Origin: Thermobifida alba
GTDB taxonomy: Bacteria; Actinomycetota; Actinomycetes; Streptosporangiales; Streptosporangiaceae
Direction: 5' to 3'
Assembly: GCF_023208015.1 (NCBI RefSeq)
Contig: NZ_CP051627.1
Span: 2,294,001-2,358,000, forward strand
DNA: 64,000 nucleotides
The translations under genes were made by a program, and so were the position numbers. The number at the start of each line of letters is the position of its first letter. Within the stretch, counting starts at the first letter, position 1. This document shows positions 52,007-60,708 of this stretch, one piece after another. The notes under the pieces were generated by a model. The model was not told the origin of the DNA. It saw only the letters and a program-made list of their open reading frames with translations, and searched no databases.

Positions 52007-53070
52007 CACAGCATCCTTCCCAGCAGCACCCCGAGGACGGTCGTCGCCACGGCCACGGCGCCGATCGCGAACCAGCGGGTCGTCGTGTCCCACCGGTCGA
52101 GGCGGCCGAGCAGGTGGCGTGCGGCGCGCGCCGCCCCCTCGTCCCACATGACCCGCCACGGCGACCGCGGTGGCAGCTCGTCCGGAATGGACGGGAGCGA
52201 CGGTTCCCGAGGGGGCGGGGGATAGCGTCTGCGGCGTATGTCCTCGTGCTTGGCCCTGAGGCTGCGGAACTTCCGCCGTGCCTCGGCCTCCTCTGCGGTG
52301 TCCTGCCGCTGCGGTACGGGGGCCGTGCCGCTGTCCCCGGTCCTCGGCAGCACCAGGTGGCCGGCCCGTTCCAGGGCCTCGAACGCGTTGATCCGCCGGT
52401 CCTGCGGCTCCAGTGCGGCGGCGAGGAGGTCTCCCAGGCCGGACAGTCGGCTGTTGAGGTCCCGTCGGGCGCTGTGGGACAGGTCGCCGTTGAGGGGGCG
52501 TCCGGTGGCGACGTGGTAGAGCAGCCGGGCCGCGTCGGCGACGTCGGTGCTGCGCTGCCTCCCGTCGGGGTCGCGGCTCGCCCGGTGGTAGCGGGCGAGC
52601 ACCGCCTCGCGCTGGTTCCACAGCAGGCTGGAGGTGTTGACTGCGCCGTGGGCGTAGCCGACGCGGTGCAGGACGGTCAGGGCCTCGTACACGTTGACGG
52701 CGATCTTGCGGATCGCTCTGGGCGGGACCGGCAGGAGGCCGGGGGCCTCCTGGATCGCCGGCTCCAGGTAGAAGATCCCGCCCTTCCCCCTGGGGACGCG
52801 CAGGACGAGTGCGGCCGGGGCGCGGTGGCCGGGGTGCCCCGTGGGGACGTACTCGGCGAGGCTGCGCGGGAACGGTCCACCGGTCCCGCCGATGACGGCG
52901 CCGGTGGCCTGCTCCGCTCTGGCGGCCTCGGCGGCCAGCCGCTCGGCGGATTCGGGGTCGACCGCTTCGATGACCACTTCGGCCCGCCTCGGGTCACCGC
53001 TGTTGTCGGCCCGGAAAGAATAGCGGTAGAAGCCGTCCTCCTGCACCGGCCCGGTGGCGTACTCGGTCAT
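52006..53070 (-). CDS. Divergent pseudokinase with C-terminal membrane anchor
   Basis: 354 residues. A degenerate kinase fold is suggested by VYEALTVLHRVGYAHGAVNTSSLLW, equivalent to the catalytic-loop region with HRD replaced by HGA and no DFG (AVLARYHRA), and by DVADAARLLYHVATGRPL. A charged linker follows and the protein ends in a single membrane helix (WFAIGAVAVATTVLGVLLG). It heads the minus-strand operon and is likely a scaffold or sensor for the GTPase. ATG at 53070 (CAGGAACCACTGG upstream) is preferred; an in-frame start at 53148 is possible. Confidence 0.77.
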   Translation of the reverse strand: MTEYATGPVQEDGFYRYSFRADNSGDPRRAEVVIEAVDPESAERLAAEAARAEQATGAVIGGTGGPFPRSLAEYVPTGHPGHRAPAALVLRVPRGKGGIFYLEPAIQEAPGLLPVPPRAIRKIAVNVYEALTVLHRVGYAHGAVNTSSLLWNQREAVLARYHRASRDPDGRQRSTDVADAARLLYHVATGRPLNGDLSHSARRDLNSRLSGLGDLLAAALEPQDRRINAFEALERAGHLVLPRTGDSGTAPVPQRQDTAEEAEARRKFRSLRAKHEDIRRRRYPPPPREPSLPSIPDELPPRSPWRVMWDEGAARAARHLLGRLDRWDTTTRWFAIGAVAVATTVLGVLLGRML

Positions 53071-53582
53071 CCAGTGGTTCCTGCCCCGTTCAGGTCCGCT
53101 GTCGGGTGTCCGGTGTCGTTCACCCGAAAATTTGCCGCGCGAAACCATAATGGCTCATATCGAACCACCCTATCCCCTTTTTTGGGGATTCATTCGGGAC
53201 AGGTGTCGCCTCTACCGCTCCCCAGCCGTCCACTCGGACAGTCCCCGCCGGCACCCATCGGCGCACCGGTACCACGCGGCAGCCCACCGCACACAATGCG
53301 ATTGTTTTCTCTTTTTTCTCACATTCCGCCGGGCGCCGCCTTTTTCCCGAGTGCGAATACCCCCAAAGCACTCACAATGGGATATTCATCAACCGTGGTC
53401 CGCGCCCACGGCGCGGGGAATGCCGCCTCCGGCCGGATGCACCGGCCCCGGCCCGGCCCCCTTCGGGACGCGGCGGCAGCGCCGACCGCACCGCGCAGGC
53501 CCGCACCGGGACCGGTGCGGTGACCGGTTCCGGTCACCGGGGCGGACCGCCGCGTCGTGCCCCGCCCGGTCCGGCGGACCGG
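53071..53582. promoter_or_regulatory. A/T-rich region upstream of the GTPase operon
   Basis: About 510 bp with no supported gene. Around 53100-53400 the base composition drops sharply, with ATCCCC-T6-GGGGAT (53172-53189) forming a small perfect hairpin about 100 bp before the operon, and T-rich tracts near 53300-53350. It likely holds the operon promoter and marks the junction with rarA. Confidence 0.45.
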
Positions 53583-54908
53583 TCAGTCCGCACCGCCGCG
53601 CAGCACCTCCCTGATCCGCCGCAGCACCTCGCCGAACCGGCGCTCGGCCCCGTGGGTGGTGGGCCGGTAGTACTCGGCGCCGTCCACCTCCTCGGGCAGG
53701 TGCCGCTGGGCGACCACCCCGCCCGGGTGGTCGTGGGGATAGCGGTAGCCGACGCCGTGGCCGAGGTCGGCGGCGCCCCGGTAGTGGCTGTCGCGCAGGT
53801 AGGCGGGGACCGCGCCGAGCCGTCCGGCCCGCACGTCGCCGATGGCCCGGTCGATGGCGGTGATCACCGCGTTGGACTTGGGGGCCAGCGCGATGTGGAT
53901 GACCGCCTGGGCGAGGTTGATGCGCGCCTCGGGCAGGCCGACCAGGTCCACGGCCTGGGCGGCGGCGACCGCGACCTGCAGCGCGGTGGGGTCGGCCATG
54001 CCCACGTCCTCGCTGGCGTGCACCACGAGGCGGCGGGCGATGAAACGCGGGTCCTCCCCCGCCTCGATCATGCGGGCGAGGTAGTGCAGAGCCGCGTCGA
54101 CGTCGCTGCCGCGCATGCTCTTGATGAACGCGCTGACCACGTCGTAGTGCTGGTCGCCGGAGCGGTCGTAGCGCACGGCGGTGCGGTCGGCGGCGCGCTC
54201 CACGTCGGTCACGGTGATCTCGGCGCGCTCCCCCGCGACCAGCGCGGCGGCCTCCAGGTAGGTGAGCGACCGCCGGGCGTCTCCCCCGGCGAGCCGCACC
54301 AGGTGGTCGAGGGCCTCCTCGGTGAGGGTGTGGCGTCCGCCGAGGCCGCGTTCGTCGGTGAGCGCGCGCCGCACGACGGTGCGGATGTCGTCGTCGCCGT
54401 GCGCCTCCAGGGTGAGCAGCAGCGAACGGGACAGCAGCGGGCTGATGACCGAGAAGAACGGGTTCTCGGTGGTCGCGCCGATGAAGCTGACCCAGCGGTT
54501 CTCCACCGACGGCAGCAGGGCGTCCTGCTGGGTCTTGCTGAAGCGGTGCACCTCGTCGACGAACAGCAGCGTGCGCACACCGCGCATGCCGAGTTCCCGG
54601 CGGGCCTCGTCGACCACCGCGCGGATGTCCTTCACCCCGGAGGTGACCGCCGACAGCTCCACGAAGCGCCGCCGGGTGGCCCGGCTGACCACCGTGGCCA
54701 GCGTGGTCTTCCCGGTGCCGGGAGGCCCCCACAGCAGCAGCGACATGGGGGCGTCGTCCTCGACGAGTCGGCGCAGCGGACTGCCCTCGCCGAGCAGGTG
54801 CCGCTGCCCGACCACCTCGTCCAGGGTGCGGGGGCGCATCCGTACCGCCAGCGGCTCCTGGGAGCGGTGGGCCTCGGCTCCGGCGTCGTCGAACAGTGTT
54901 TCGGACAC
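53583..54908 (-). CDS. rarA: Replication-associated recombination protein A (RarA/MgsA-like AAA+ ATPase)
   Basis: 441 residues. Walker [13 protein letters not shown] near residue 60, Walker [13 protein letters not shown], sensor 1 [11 protein letters not shown] and the C-terminal MgsA domain ([27 protein letters not shown]) are intact. It acts at stalled replication forks and resembles clamp-loader subunits. In actinobacteria it lies between aspS and alaS, as here apart from insertions. Confidence 0.96.
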   Translation of the reverse strand: MSETLFDDAGAEAHRSQEPLAVRMRPRTLDEVVGQRHLLGEGSPLRRLVEDDAPMSLLLWGPPGTGKTTLATVVSRATRRRFVELSAVTSGVKDIRAVVDEARRELGMRGVRTLLFVDEVHRFSKTQQDALLPSVENRWVSFIGATTENPFFSVISPLLSRSLLLTLEAHGDDDIRTVVRRALTDERGLGGRHTLTEEALDHLVRLAGGDARRSLTYLEAAALVAGERAEITVTDVERAADRTAVRYDRSGDQHYDVVSAFIKSMRGSDVDAALHYLARMIEAGEDPRFIARRLVVHASEDVGMADPTALQVAVAAAQAVDLVGLPEARINLAQAVIHIALAPKSNAVITAIDRAIGDVRAGRLGAVPAYLRDSHYRGAADLGHGVGYRYPHDHPGGVVAQRHLPEEVDGAEYYRPTTHGAERRFGEVLRRIREVLRGGAD

Positions 54909-54917
54909 GGCTCCAGC

Positions 54918-55598
54918 CTAGTCCGCCGCCCCGTCCGGCTCCGGCGGCGTCTCCCCGCCGCGGCCGGGACCCACCCCGCCGTCCCGGGGGGACCGCCGGG
55001 ACGCCAGGCGCCGCAGCCACCAGGCCGCCAGTCCGATCCCGCCGCCCAGCAGCGCTCCCCCCACGGTGTCGGAGAACCAGTGCACCCCCAGGTACATCCG
55101 GCTCCACGCCATGACCGCGGTGAACGCCGCCCCGACCAGCAGCACGGGAACGCGGATGCGCTCCGGGCAGACGGCCGCGGCGCAGACGACCAGCACCGCG
55201 GCGAACGCGGTGTGCCCGGACGGATAGGCCGCCGTGTCCTCGACCACCAGCCGGTCCAGCGGACGGGGACGGTCCAGCACCCCCTTCGCCAGCGGGACCG
55301 CGACCAGCGACGTGGCCGCCCAGGCGGACGCCACCAGCAGCACCGAGGCCCAGCGGCGCAGCAGCGCCAGCGGCAGCAGCAGCCCCGCCACCGGCAGAGC
55401 GCCCCACGGCCAGGCCCCGAGGCGGTGGAGGAGGACCGCCGCTCCGGTTTCGGAGGGGCTCCGCTCCCCGGAGACCGCCTCGGTGAGCGCGACGTCCCAC
55501 GCGCGCAGGGCGGGCGGGTCCACGTCCACGGTCAGGGGGAGCGCCAGGAGGACGAAGGCGCCCAGCAGCCCGAGCGCCCCCGCCCCGAGCCGTGCCAT
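54918..55598 (-). CDS. PAP2-family membrane phosphatase
   Basis: 226 residues with about five or six membrane helices. The three phosphatase motifs are clear: KGVLDRPRP, YPSGHTAFAAVL and SRMYLGVHWFSDTVGG. It probably dephosphorylates a lipid phosphate or undecaprenyl pyrophosphate. It begins 6 bp after the SpoIIE-type phosphatase gene stop, so the two are likely cotranscribed. ATG at 55598. Confidence 0.9.
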   Translation of the reverse strand: MARLGAGALGLLGAFVLLALPLTVDVDPPALRAWDVALTEAVSGERSPSETGAAVLLHRLGAWPWGALPVAGLLLPLALLRRWASVLLVASAWAATSLVAVPLAKGVLDRPRPLDRLVVEDTAAYPSGHTAFAAVLVVCAAAVCPERIRVPVLLVGAAFTAVMAWSRMYLGVHWFSDTVGGALLGGGIGLAAWWLRRLASRRSPRDGGVGPGRGGETPPEPDGAAD

Positions 55599-55603
55599 CG
55601 GGG

Positions 55604-57622
55604 TCAGCGGACGCGGGCGACGAGGATCGCGATGTCGTCGCCGCGCCCGGCCGGCGCGAGTTCGGCCAGGGCAGTCGCCGCGCCGTGGACGTCGGTGGCC
55701 TTCGCGCTGAGTTCGCTGCCGACCGCGGCCAGACCGTCGTCCATGTTCACCTCCGAGCTCTCCACCAGCCCGTCCGAGCACATCAGCAGGGTGCTTCCCG
55801 GAGGCAGCGAACGGGAGCTGACCGGGTACTTCGCCGCCGAGTCCACCCCGACCGGCGGTCCGGTCTCGGGCTCCCACACCTCGAAGCCCGACTCGGTGGC
55901 CAGCACGACGGGGGGCTGTCCCGCCCAGGCGGCCTGGATCTGTCCCAGGTCGACGTCGATCACCAGGTAGCCGCAGGTGGCGAAGACGATCTCCCCGGTC
56001 TCGGTGAGCAGCCGGTTGGTCTCGGTGAGGACCGTGCCGGGGTCGCTCTGGTTGCTGGCGTAGGCCCGAAACGCCATCCGGATCTGGCCCATGGCCGCGG
56101 CGGCCTCCACCCCGTGGCCCTGGACGTCGCCCACGACCAGGCCGATACGCCGCCCGGGCAGCCTGATGGCGTCGTAGAAGTCGCCGCACACCCGCCAGCC
56201 GGCCCGCGCGGGCAGGTAGCGCACGGCCACGTCCAGTTCGGAGAAGTCCGGGGGCTGCGGGGGCAGCATGCGCTTCTGGACGGCGTCGGCCAGTTCCAGC
56301 TCCGCGCTCTGGCGGTTGACGCGCTGCAGCGCCTGTCCGGCCAGTCCGGCCAGGGTCAGCATGAGGGCGCGCTCGTCCGGGGTGGCGTGGTGGGGCTGCG
56401 TCCAGGCCACCACCCACACCCCCAGGGTCACCTTGGCGTCCCCGAAGACCGGGACGAAGGCCCAGGAGTGGCTCCCGGTCTGCTGGAGCGCCTCCCCCAC
56501 GGCGGGGAACCGCTCCAGGAGTTCGGAGCGGCTCTCGAAGAAGCGCGGCTGCCGGTCGTCGAGGACGGCCCCGGTGGGATGGGAGGCGTCCCGGTGGTCC
56601 CCGGGGTGCAGCCACCTCCCGGAGGCCTCCTCGGCCGCGGGGTGGACGTGTAGCTCGTCCTGGTCCAGCAGCATGACGTGGGCGTCGTCACCGCCGAAGA
56701 TGGGCATGAACTCCCTGCTGAGCAGGTCGGTGACCTCCTGCACCGTGGTGGCGGAGACCAGTTTGGCGGCCAGTTCGTTGACCTGGCGGCCCTGGGCCGC
56801 CTCGATGCGGCGGCGGTCCGCCAGACGGCGGACGAGTTGGACGTGTTCGGTCATGTCGTCGACGACGCCGACGAGGCGGGGGCGCTCCCCACCGACGTAG
56901 GCGGCGCGCGCGTACAGCCACCGCTCGTCGCCCACCTGGTCGAACATGCGGAACCGCTGCTCGTAGTCGCGTCCCTGGTAGGACGTCTCCAGGGCGTCGC
57001 GCAGCCGGGCCACGTCGTCCCGGTGCACCCGGGCCAGGCACTCTTCGAGGGTGCACGCCTCACCGGCGAGCATCCGGCCCAGCGGGGAGGGGCCGAACAG
57101 CTCCGCCAGTCTGCCACTGGTGAGGTCGAGGGACCACAGGGCGGTGTCGGCCTCCCGCAGCCGCAGTTCGGTGACGATGCGCAGGGTCTCCTCGTCGCGG
57201 TTGACGAGGGACAGCTGGATGACGACGCCGACGGCCTCGTCGCCTTCCGGGGCGGGAAGGGGACGGGTCTGCACGACGGTGCGCCGCGACCGGCCCTTCG
57301 CCGTGCGGACCGTCAGGTCGGGCCACGGGCCGGGGGCGGCTCCCCGCAGTGCCCTGCCGTGCTGCTCCCAGGCTCGGCCGTGGTCGTCGGGGGTGAACAG
57401 TTCGGGCCAGGGACGCCCCGCAATCTCGGTGGACGGGTGTCCCAGAAGGGCCGTGAGCGCCTGGTTGGCCAGAAGGACCGCTCCGGTCCGGTCGGCCACG
57501 AGCATCGCTGTGGGAGCGTGCCGGAAGGCTGTGCCCGCCGGGTCGTCCATTCTGGCCACGAGAGCGTCAGTCTTTCCTCCAGAACCGGCGAAGCCGTCCG
57601 TTGTGCCGGTCGATCCGTTCAC
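55604..57622 (-). CDS. PAS-PAS-GAF SpoIIE-type Ser/Thr phosphatase
   Basis: 672 residues, soluble. One PAS domain at about 30-150 (FRHAPTAMLVADRTGAVLLANQALT), a second at about 170-270 (LTSGRLAELFG, VGDERWLYARAAYVGG), a GAF domain at about 285-420, and the PP2C/SpoIIE catalytic domain at the C-terminus (RIGLVVGDVQGHGVEAAAAMGQIR, LLMCSDGLVES). Such proteins dephosphorylate anti-sigma antagonists in partner-switching pathways. No anti-sigma gene is adjacent. GTG start at 57622. An inverted repeat CGTTTC-13 nt-GAAACG (57689-57713) lies upstream. Confidence 0.92.
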   Translation of the reverse strand: MNGSTGTTDGFAGSGGKTDALVARMDDPAGTAFRHAPTAMLVADRTGAVLLANQALTALLGHPSTEIAGRPWPELFTPDDHGRAWEQHGRALRGAAPGPWPDLTVRTAKGRSRRTVVQTRPLPAPEGDEAVGVVIQLSLVNRDEETLRIVTELRLREADTALWSLDLTSGRLAELFGPSPLGRMLAGEACTLEECLARVHRDDVARLRDALETSYQGRDYEQRFRMFDQVGDERWLYARAAYVGGERPRLVGVVDDMTEHVQLVRRLADRRRIEAAQGRQVNELAAKLVSATTVQEVTDLLSREFMPIFGGDDAHVMLLDQDELHVHPAAEEASGRWLHPGDHRDASHPTGAVLDDRQPRFFESRSELLERFPAVGEALQQTGSHSWAFVPVFGDAKVTLGVWVVAWTQPHHATPDERALMLTLAGLAGQALQRVNRQSAELELADAVQKRMLPPQPPDFSELDVAVRYLPARAGWRVCGDFYDAIRLPGRRIGLVVGDVQGHGVEAAAAMGQIRMAFRAYASNQSDPGTVLTETNRLLTETGEIVFATCGYLVIDVDLGQIQAAWAGQPPVVLATESGFEVWEPETGPPVGVDSAAKYPVSSRSLPPGSTLLMCSDGLVESSEVNMDDGLAAVGSELSAKATDVHGAATALAELAPAGRGDDIAILVARVR

Positions 57623-57975
57623 GTAATAGATCTTCCCCGTGTCGTCGCGAATGTCCTGTCCGCACCGGCGGACCCCTCCCGAACATCCGTTTCAGCCCAT
57701 TTTAACGAAACGTCCCCCTTTGTGCAGGTCATCAACCGAGGGGAAACTCTCGCTCCGTCCGGTCGCACGTGGATAATCCGCGTCGGGGGCGGAGGGCCGT
57801 CCCTCCCCGTAATTCACCGCGGTCCGCCCGCTCCGGCGGGTCATTTTTTGCCGAGCCCTTGACCTTTCCATTGCCTGGCCGCAACGGGTTTCTCGGCACA
57901 CCGTCCACAATTCTAGCGGTTCGGCTCCCCCGGCCACCCGCTGCGACGTCGGTTGTTTTCTCCCGGGCATGCGAG
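57623..57975. other. Upstream region of the SpoIIE phosphatase gene
   Basis: About 350 bp without a supported gene. It contains CGTTTC (57689-57694) and GAAACG (57708-57713) as an inverted repeat around an A/T-rich centre, a possible operator or part of the promoter of the phosphatase gene. Confidence 0.35.
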
Positions 57976-58013
57976 GGGGCCCCGCCGCGGCTCCGGAGCC
58001 GCGGCGGGGCCCC
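57976..58013. terminator. Strong 19-bp perfect hairpin
   Basis: A loop-free 38-nt perfect palindrome centred between 57994 and 57995, ending 12 bp after the stop of the septum-formation lipoprotein gene. It is probably its terminator. Confidence 0.8.
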
Positions 58014-58024
58014 TCGGGGATCGG

Positions 58025-58573
58025 TCAGCGAGCGGCGCCTTCGAGCGTCCCGGTGACGTCACCGTTCGGGTCGTAGACGATGCACAGGATCTCGCGGTCG
58101 CCGTTGGCCCAGGACTGGTCGGTCGGGAAGTAGTAGGTGAAGTCGAGCTCGGAGTACTCGTAGGAGGTGCCGACGAAGAGGTTGAATTCGTCGATGCAGA
58201 ACTCGTCGCCGAACTCCTGGATCTCGAACTCCCCGGGATAGGCGCCGTCGGGCATGTCTCCGGCCGCGTAGGCCTCGCCGCCGTGCGGTTCACTGCAGGG
58301 GACGGTCTGGACGGTCGAGACCTCTCCCTCCACCTCGGTCTCCTCGGAGGGAAGGCAGTCTCCGACGCCGATGTCGAAGACGTCCTCCTCGGTGGTCCCG
58401 CTGGGGGTCTCCATCTCGTCGAGGCCCTGCTCCAGGTCCTGGAGGGCCTGGTCCAGGCCGCTTCCCCCGCCGCGCAGGAGCAGTCCGCAGCCGGACAGCG
58501 CGAGGGTGGCAGCGGCGATCGCGGTGGCGGCGGCGGCACGGCCGAGCCCCCACCGGGACGAACCCAGGGTCAT
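58025..58573 (-). CDS. Septum-formation-type lipoprotein
   Basis: 182 residues. Signal peptide with lipobox LALSGC, a short coiled stretch (LDQALQDLEQGLDEME) and a roughly 110-residue domain with four Cys (VGDCLPSEE, VPCSEPHGGEAYA, DEFCIDEFN, EILCIVYDP). The Cys spacing and CSEPHGGE resemble the Septum_form domain (PF13845 as I recall). It is probably attached to the outer face of the cell membrane; its role is not established. ATG at 58573. Confidence 0.8.
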   Translation of the reverse strand: MTLGSSRWGLGRAAAATAIAAATLALSGCGLLLRGGGSGLDQALQDLEQGLDEMETPSGTTEEDVFDIGVGDCLPSEETEVEGEVSTVQTVPCSEPHGGEAYAAGDMPDGAYPGEFEIQEFGDEFCIDEFNLFVGTSYEYSELDFTYYFPTDQSWANGDREILCIVYDPNGDVTGTLEGAAR

Positions 58574-58885
58574 TGAATCTCCACTTTTGTTCAGAACGGG
58601 GGTTGCACACCGACCGGTGGGTGGTGCGGGGCGTCAGGACTTCGGTCTCGCGGGGCCCCACTCCGGTCCCGGGCCACATGCGGGGTCATGGCCGGCCCGG
58701 ACCGCCACGCCAAGTACAGGCGGCGTCTGGTGGAGCGACCCTAACACCCGCTTACGACAGGGGGACGCTGTACGGCACAGCCCACCATTCCGCCCACCGG
58801 TCAACACTTCACCCCGTCCGATCCACCAGCCCCCTCGACAGTTCGAGTGACTTGGATCACACAATTGGGCCGTTCTGGTACGGAT
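58574..58885. other. Upstream region of the lipoprotein gene
   Basis: About 310 bp. No gene supported. The lipoprotein promoter must be here, but I cannot assign its elements. Confidence 0.35.
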
Positions 58886-58914
58886 GAGGGCCCGGACGCA
58901 CGGTCCGGGCCCTC
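58886..58914 (-). terminator. Terminator of the protease-inhibitor gene
   Basis: Perfect 12-bp arms (58886-58897 and 58903-58914), loop GCACG, located 28 bp downstream of the inhibitor stop. Confidence 0.78.
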
Positions 58915-58941
58915 GGGTGCGCTCCTCGGGGGCGGAGCGGA

Positions 58942-59397
58942 TCAGAAGGAGAAGACCCCGTCGGTGCCGACGAACGCCTCACACGAGTTGCCGAAGGTCT
59001 CCCGGTAGGAGACCTTGCGGTTCCCCCAGGTGCCGGTCGCGGTGACGTCCACCGGGTCCACGACCGCGGGGCAGTACACGCCGGGGATCGAGGGCAGGCG
59101 TTCGAAGTAGCCGTTGACCGCGCGCAGCGAGTCGCAGGCCTCCTTCGGGGAGGGGTGAGTGCCGCCGTCGGGGTTGCACGTCAGCGTCACCTCCCTGGTC
59201 CGCGGCGGATTCACGACGTCGTCGCCGGGGTAGGTCCCGAATCCGGGGCTGGGGGCGATGGCGAGCACGAGTTCGGCCTTGACCGGAGGCTGCGGTCCGA
59301 TCACGGGGTCGGCGGCCGCACCGGAGCTGAAGCCGAGAACGGCGCAGGCGGTGGCCGCGAGGAGAGCCAGGGACCGTCGGAGCGTTGTCGTGTGCAT
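58942..59397 (-). CDS. Secreted subtilisin inhibitor (SSI family)
   Basis: 151 residues: a Sec signal peptide (cleaved near residue 29, SSGAAAD) and an SSI domain. Four Cys at 74, 88, 109 and 139 form the two family disulfides. The reactive loop reads CPAV (109-112) where Streptomyces SSI has CPMV, so the P1 residue is Ala111; VDPV and VSYRETFGNSCEAF follow as in SSI. It should inhibit extracellular serine proteases, with a preference for enzymes that accept small P1 residues. ATG at 59397. Confidence 0.92.
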   Translation of the reverse strand: MHTTTLRRSLALLAATACAVLGFSSGAAADPVIGPQPPVKAELVLAIAPSPGFGTYPGDDVVNPPRTREVTLTCNPDGGTHPSPKEACDSLRAVNGYFERLPSIPGVYCPAVVDPVDVTATGTWGNRKVSYRETFGNSCEAFVGTDGVFSF

Positions 59398-59540
59398 GGG
59401 GACCTTTCGCTGGTTCTTCCGGAACACACGGCGCGGGTGCTCCCCACTGGCCGACAGCACGTGCGTCACTGTCGGAAACCAGTCCGCGACGCACGATCAC
59501 TCTAGTGAGCGGAAAAGAGCAAGAAAAGGGGGACGCGACC

Positions 59541-59593
59541 GGAAAAAGCTTTTCCCTCGAACCGTTTCACCGGACGCAGGAAAAACTTTTTCC
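59541..59593. repeat. Two A/T-tract hairpins between aspS and the inhibitor gene
   Basis: GGAAAA-AGC-TTTTCC (59541-59555) and GGAAAAACTTTTTCC (59579-59593) are near-identical small palindromes 23 bp apart in a very GC-rich genome. They lie downstream of the ancestral aspS terminator; the T-tracts could aid transcript release. Confidence 0.5.
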
Positions 59594-59601
59594 GACACGT
59601 T

Positions 59602-59633
59602 CGGGGCGGACGGGACGACGGCCGTCCGCCCCG
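59602..59633 (-). terminator. Probable original aspS terminator
   Basis: 12-bp perfect arms (59602-59613 and 59622-59633) with an 8-nt loop, just past the first copy of the aspS 3' end. Its position suggests it was the aspS terminator before the ThiF islet was placed between. Confidence 0.65.
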
Positions 59634-59650
59634 GCCCCGTCGAGCGGGAC

Positions 59651-59732
59651 GGTCAGGCCCCGGCCTCCTCCGGGACGGCGTCGACGCCCGCCTCCCGGCG
59701 CTGCTCCGCCGTGATCGGGGTGGGCGCGCCCG
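59651..59732. repeat. Copy 1 of an 82-bp direct repeat: duplicated 3' end of aspS
   Basis: Identical over 82 bp to 61139-61220, which encode the last 26 codons and the stop of aspS. Here the sequence is an orphan fragment without the rest of the gene. The pair flanks the ThiF/ubiquitin-like genes like an attachment-site duplication. Confidence 0.9.
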
Positions 59733-59751
59733 CAGCGGACCCCGGACTGCT

Positions 59752-59940
59752 TCATCGCAGCGGTTCTGCTTTCTCACCGACCGCAGGACGGAAAGCCTCC
59801 CGCAGCCCGGCATCGGCCTCCACAGGCATCGCCCGAGCCCCGTGGAGCACGGCTTCCCAGCCGCGGGATGTTCTCGACCGTGTCGAGGGGCAGCAGCGGC
59901 GGATGCACCACGACACCCCTGACCGGCAGGGGATCGGGGC
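59752..59940 (-). pseudogene. Possible degraded reading frame downstream of the ThiF-like gene
   Basis: On the minus strand one frame reads VVVHPPLLPLDTVENIPR and another continues WEAVLHGARAMPVEADAG to a stop at 59752. Joined by a frame change near 59870 they give a plausible protein end. There is no start of its own. I do not recognise the family; it could be the remnant of a third islet gene. Confidence 0.3.
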
Positions 59941-59941
59941 A

Positions 59942-60667
59942 CTATCCGCAGCTCGCACATTCTTCTCGCCTTGGCGAAGGCACGAACCGGAAGTCGCTCT
60001 GGAATCCGGTGAAAGCCAGGACACCGTCTGTCACAGGGCTTCCTGCCCCCGTGGCCAACTTGATGACTTCGTTGGCTCCCAAGACCCCGGCGACACCGGT
60101 CGCAACTCCCACAACCGGCACACTTCCGCCATGCCCCGCAGGCAGGTCCGGGAAGACACATTCGAAACAGGCAGTCCTACCCGGCAGGACAGTCAGCACA
60201 TAACCGTAGTTGTACTGGGCGCTGGCATGCACCATCGGCACTTTGGTCTTCACGCAGTACCTGTTGACGAGCAGCCGCCCAGCCAGGGAGTCTCCCCCCT
60301 CGACAACAACGTCGAATCCGGCCAGCAACGCGTCGATGTTGCCTTCGTCCACCCGCTGCGGCAGTGCTTCAATCGCGACTTCCTCGTTCAGCAGACCCAA
60401 CCTGCGTTTGGCGCACTCAGCCTTGTTGCGACCGATGTCTTCGGTGGTGAAGAGGATCTGCCGATTGAGATTGGACAGCTCGACCCGGTCGAAGTCGATG
60501 ATCCGGATCCGTCCGACACCCGCAGCGACCAGATAGTAGAGGAGTGAGGATTTGACTCCCCCGGCTCCGATGGACACCACACTGGTGGCTCGAAGCCTCC
60601 GCTGTCCTTGAGAGCCGATCTGCGGCATGAGTTCCTGACGGTTGTACCGACTGTCGACGAATCGCAT
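59942..60667 (-). CDS. ThiF/MoeB-like E1 adenylyltransferase
   Basis: 241 residues. RYNRQELMPQIG opens the protein as in MoeB/ThiF; the nucleotide motif is IGAGGVKSSLLYYL (33-46), the substrate motif IIDFDRVELSNLNRQ with Arg69, and two Cys pairs (CFECVF and CASC at the C-terminus) form the zinc site. It should adenylate the C-terminus of a ubiquitin-like sulfur carrier, most likely the small protein encoded 41 bp upstream. Codon use is less GC-biased than in flanking genes, which suggests transfer. Confidence 0.88.
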   Translation of the reverse strand: MRFVDSRYNRQELMPQIGSQGQRRLRATSVVSIGAGGVKSSLLYYLVAAGVGRIRIIDFDRVELSNLNRQILFTTEDIGRNKAECAKRRLGLLNEEVAIEALPQRVDEGNIDALLAGFDVVVEGGDSLAGRLLVNRYCVKTKVPMVHASAQYNYGYVLTVLPGRTACFECVFPDLPAGHGGSVPVVGVATGVAGVLGANEVIKLATGAGSPVTDGVLAFTGFQSDFRFVPSPRREECASCG

Positions 60668-60708
60668 TCCGGCTCCAGAGAGGTGTCGCAGCAGAACCGA
60701 CAGTCAGA

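Noticed and set aside
53389-55500. 703-residue minus-strand open frame overlapping rarA in another frame
   Set aside because: Arg/Gly/Pro/Ala-rich, lacks motifs, and rarA plus the PAP2 gene explain the region.
57692-57970. 92-residue minus-strand frame upstream of the SpoIIE phosphatase gene
   Set aside because: Composition is Arg/Gly-rich, there is no ribosome site, and it covers the A/T-rich promoter-like sequence.
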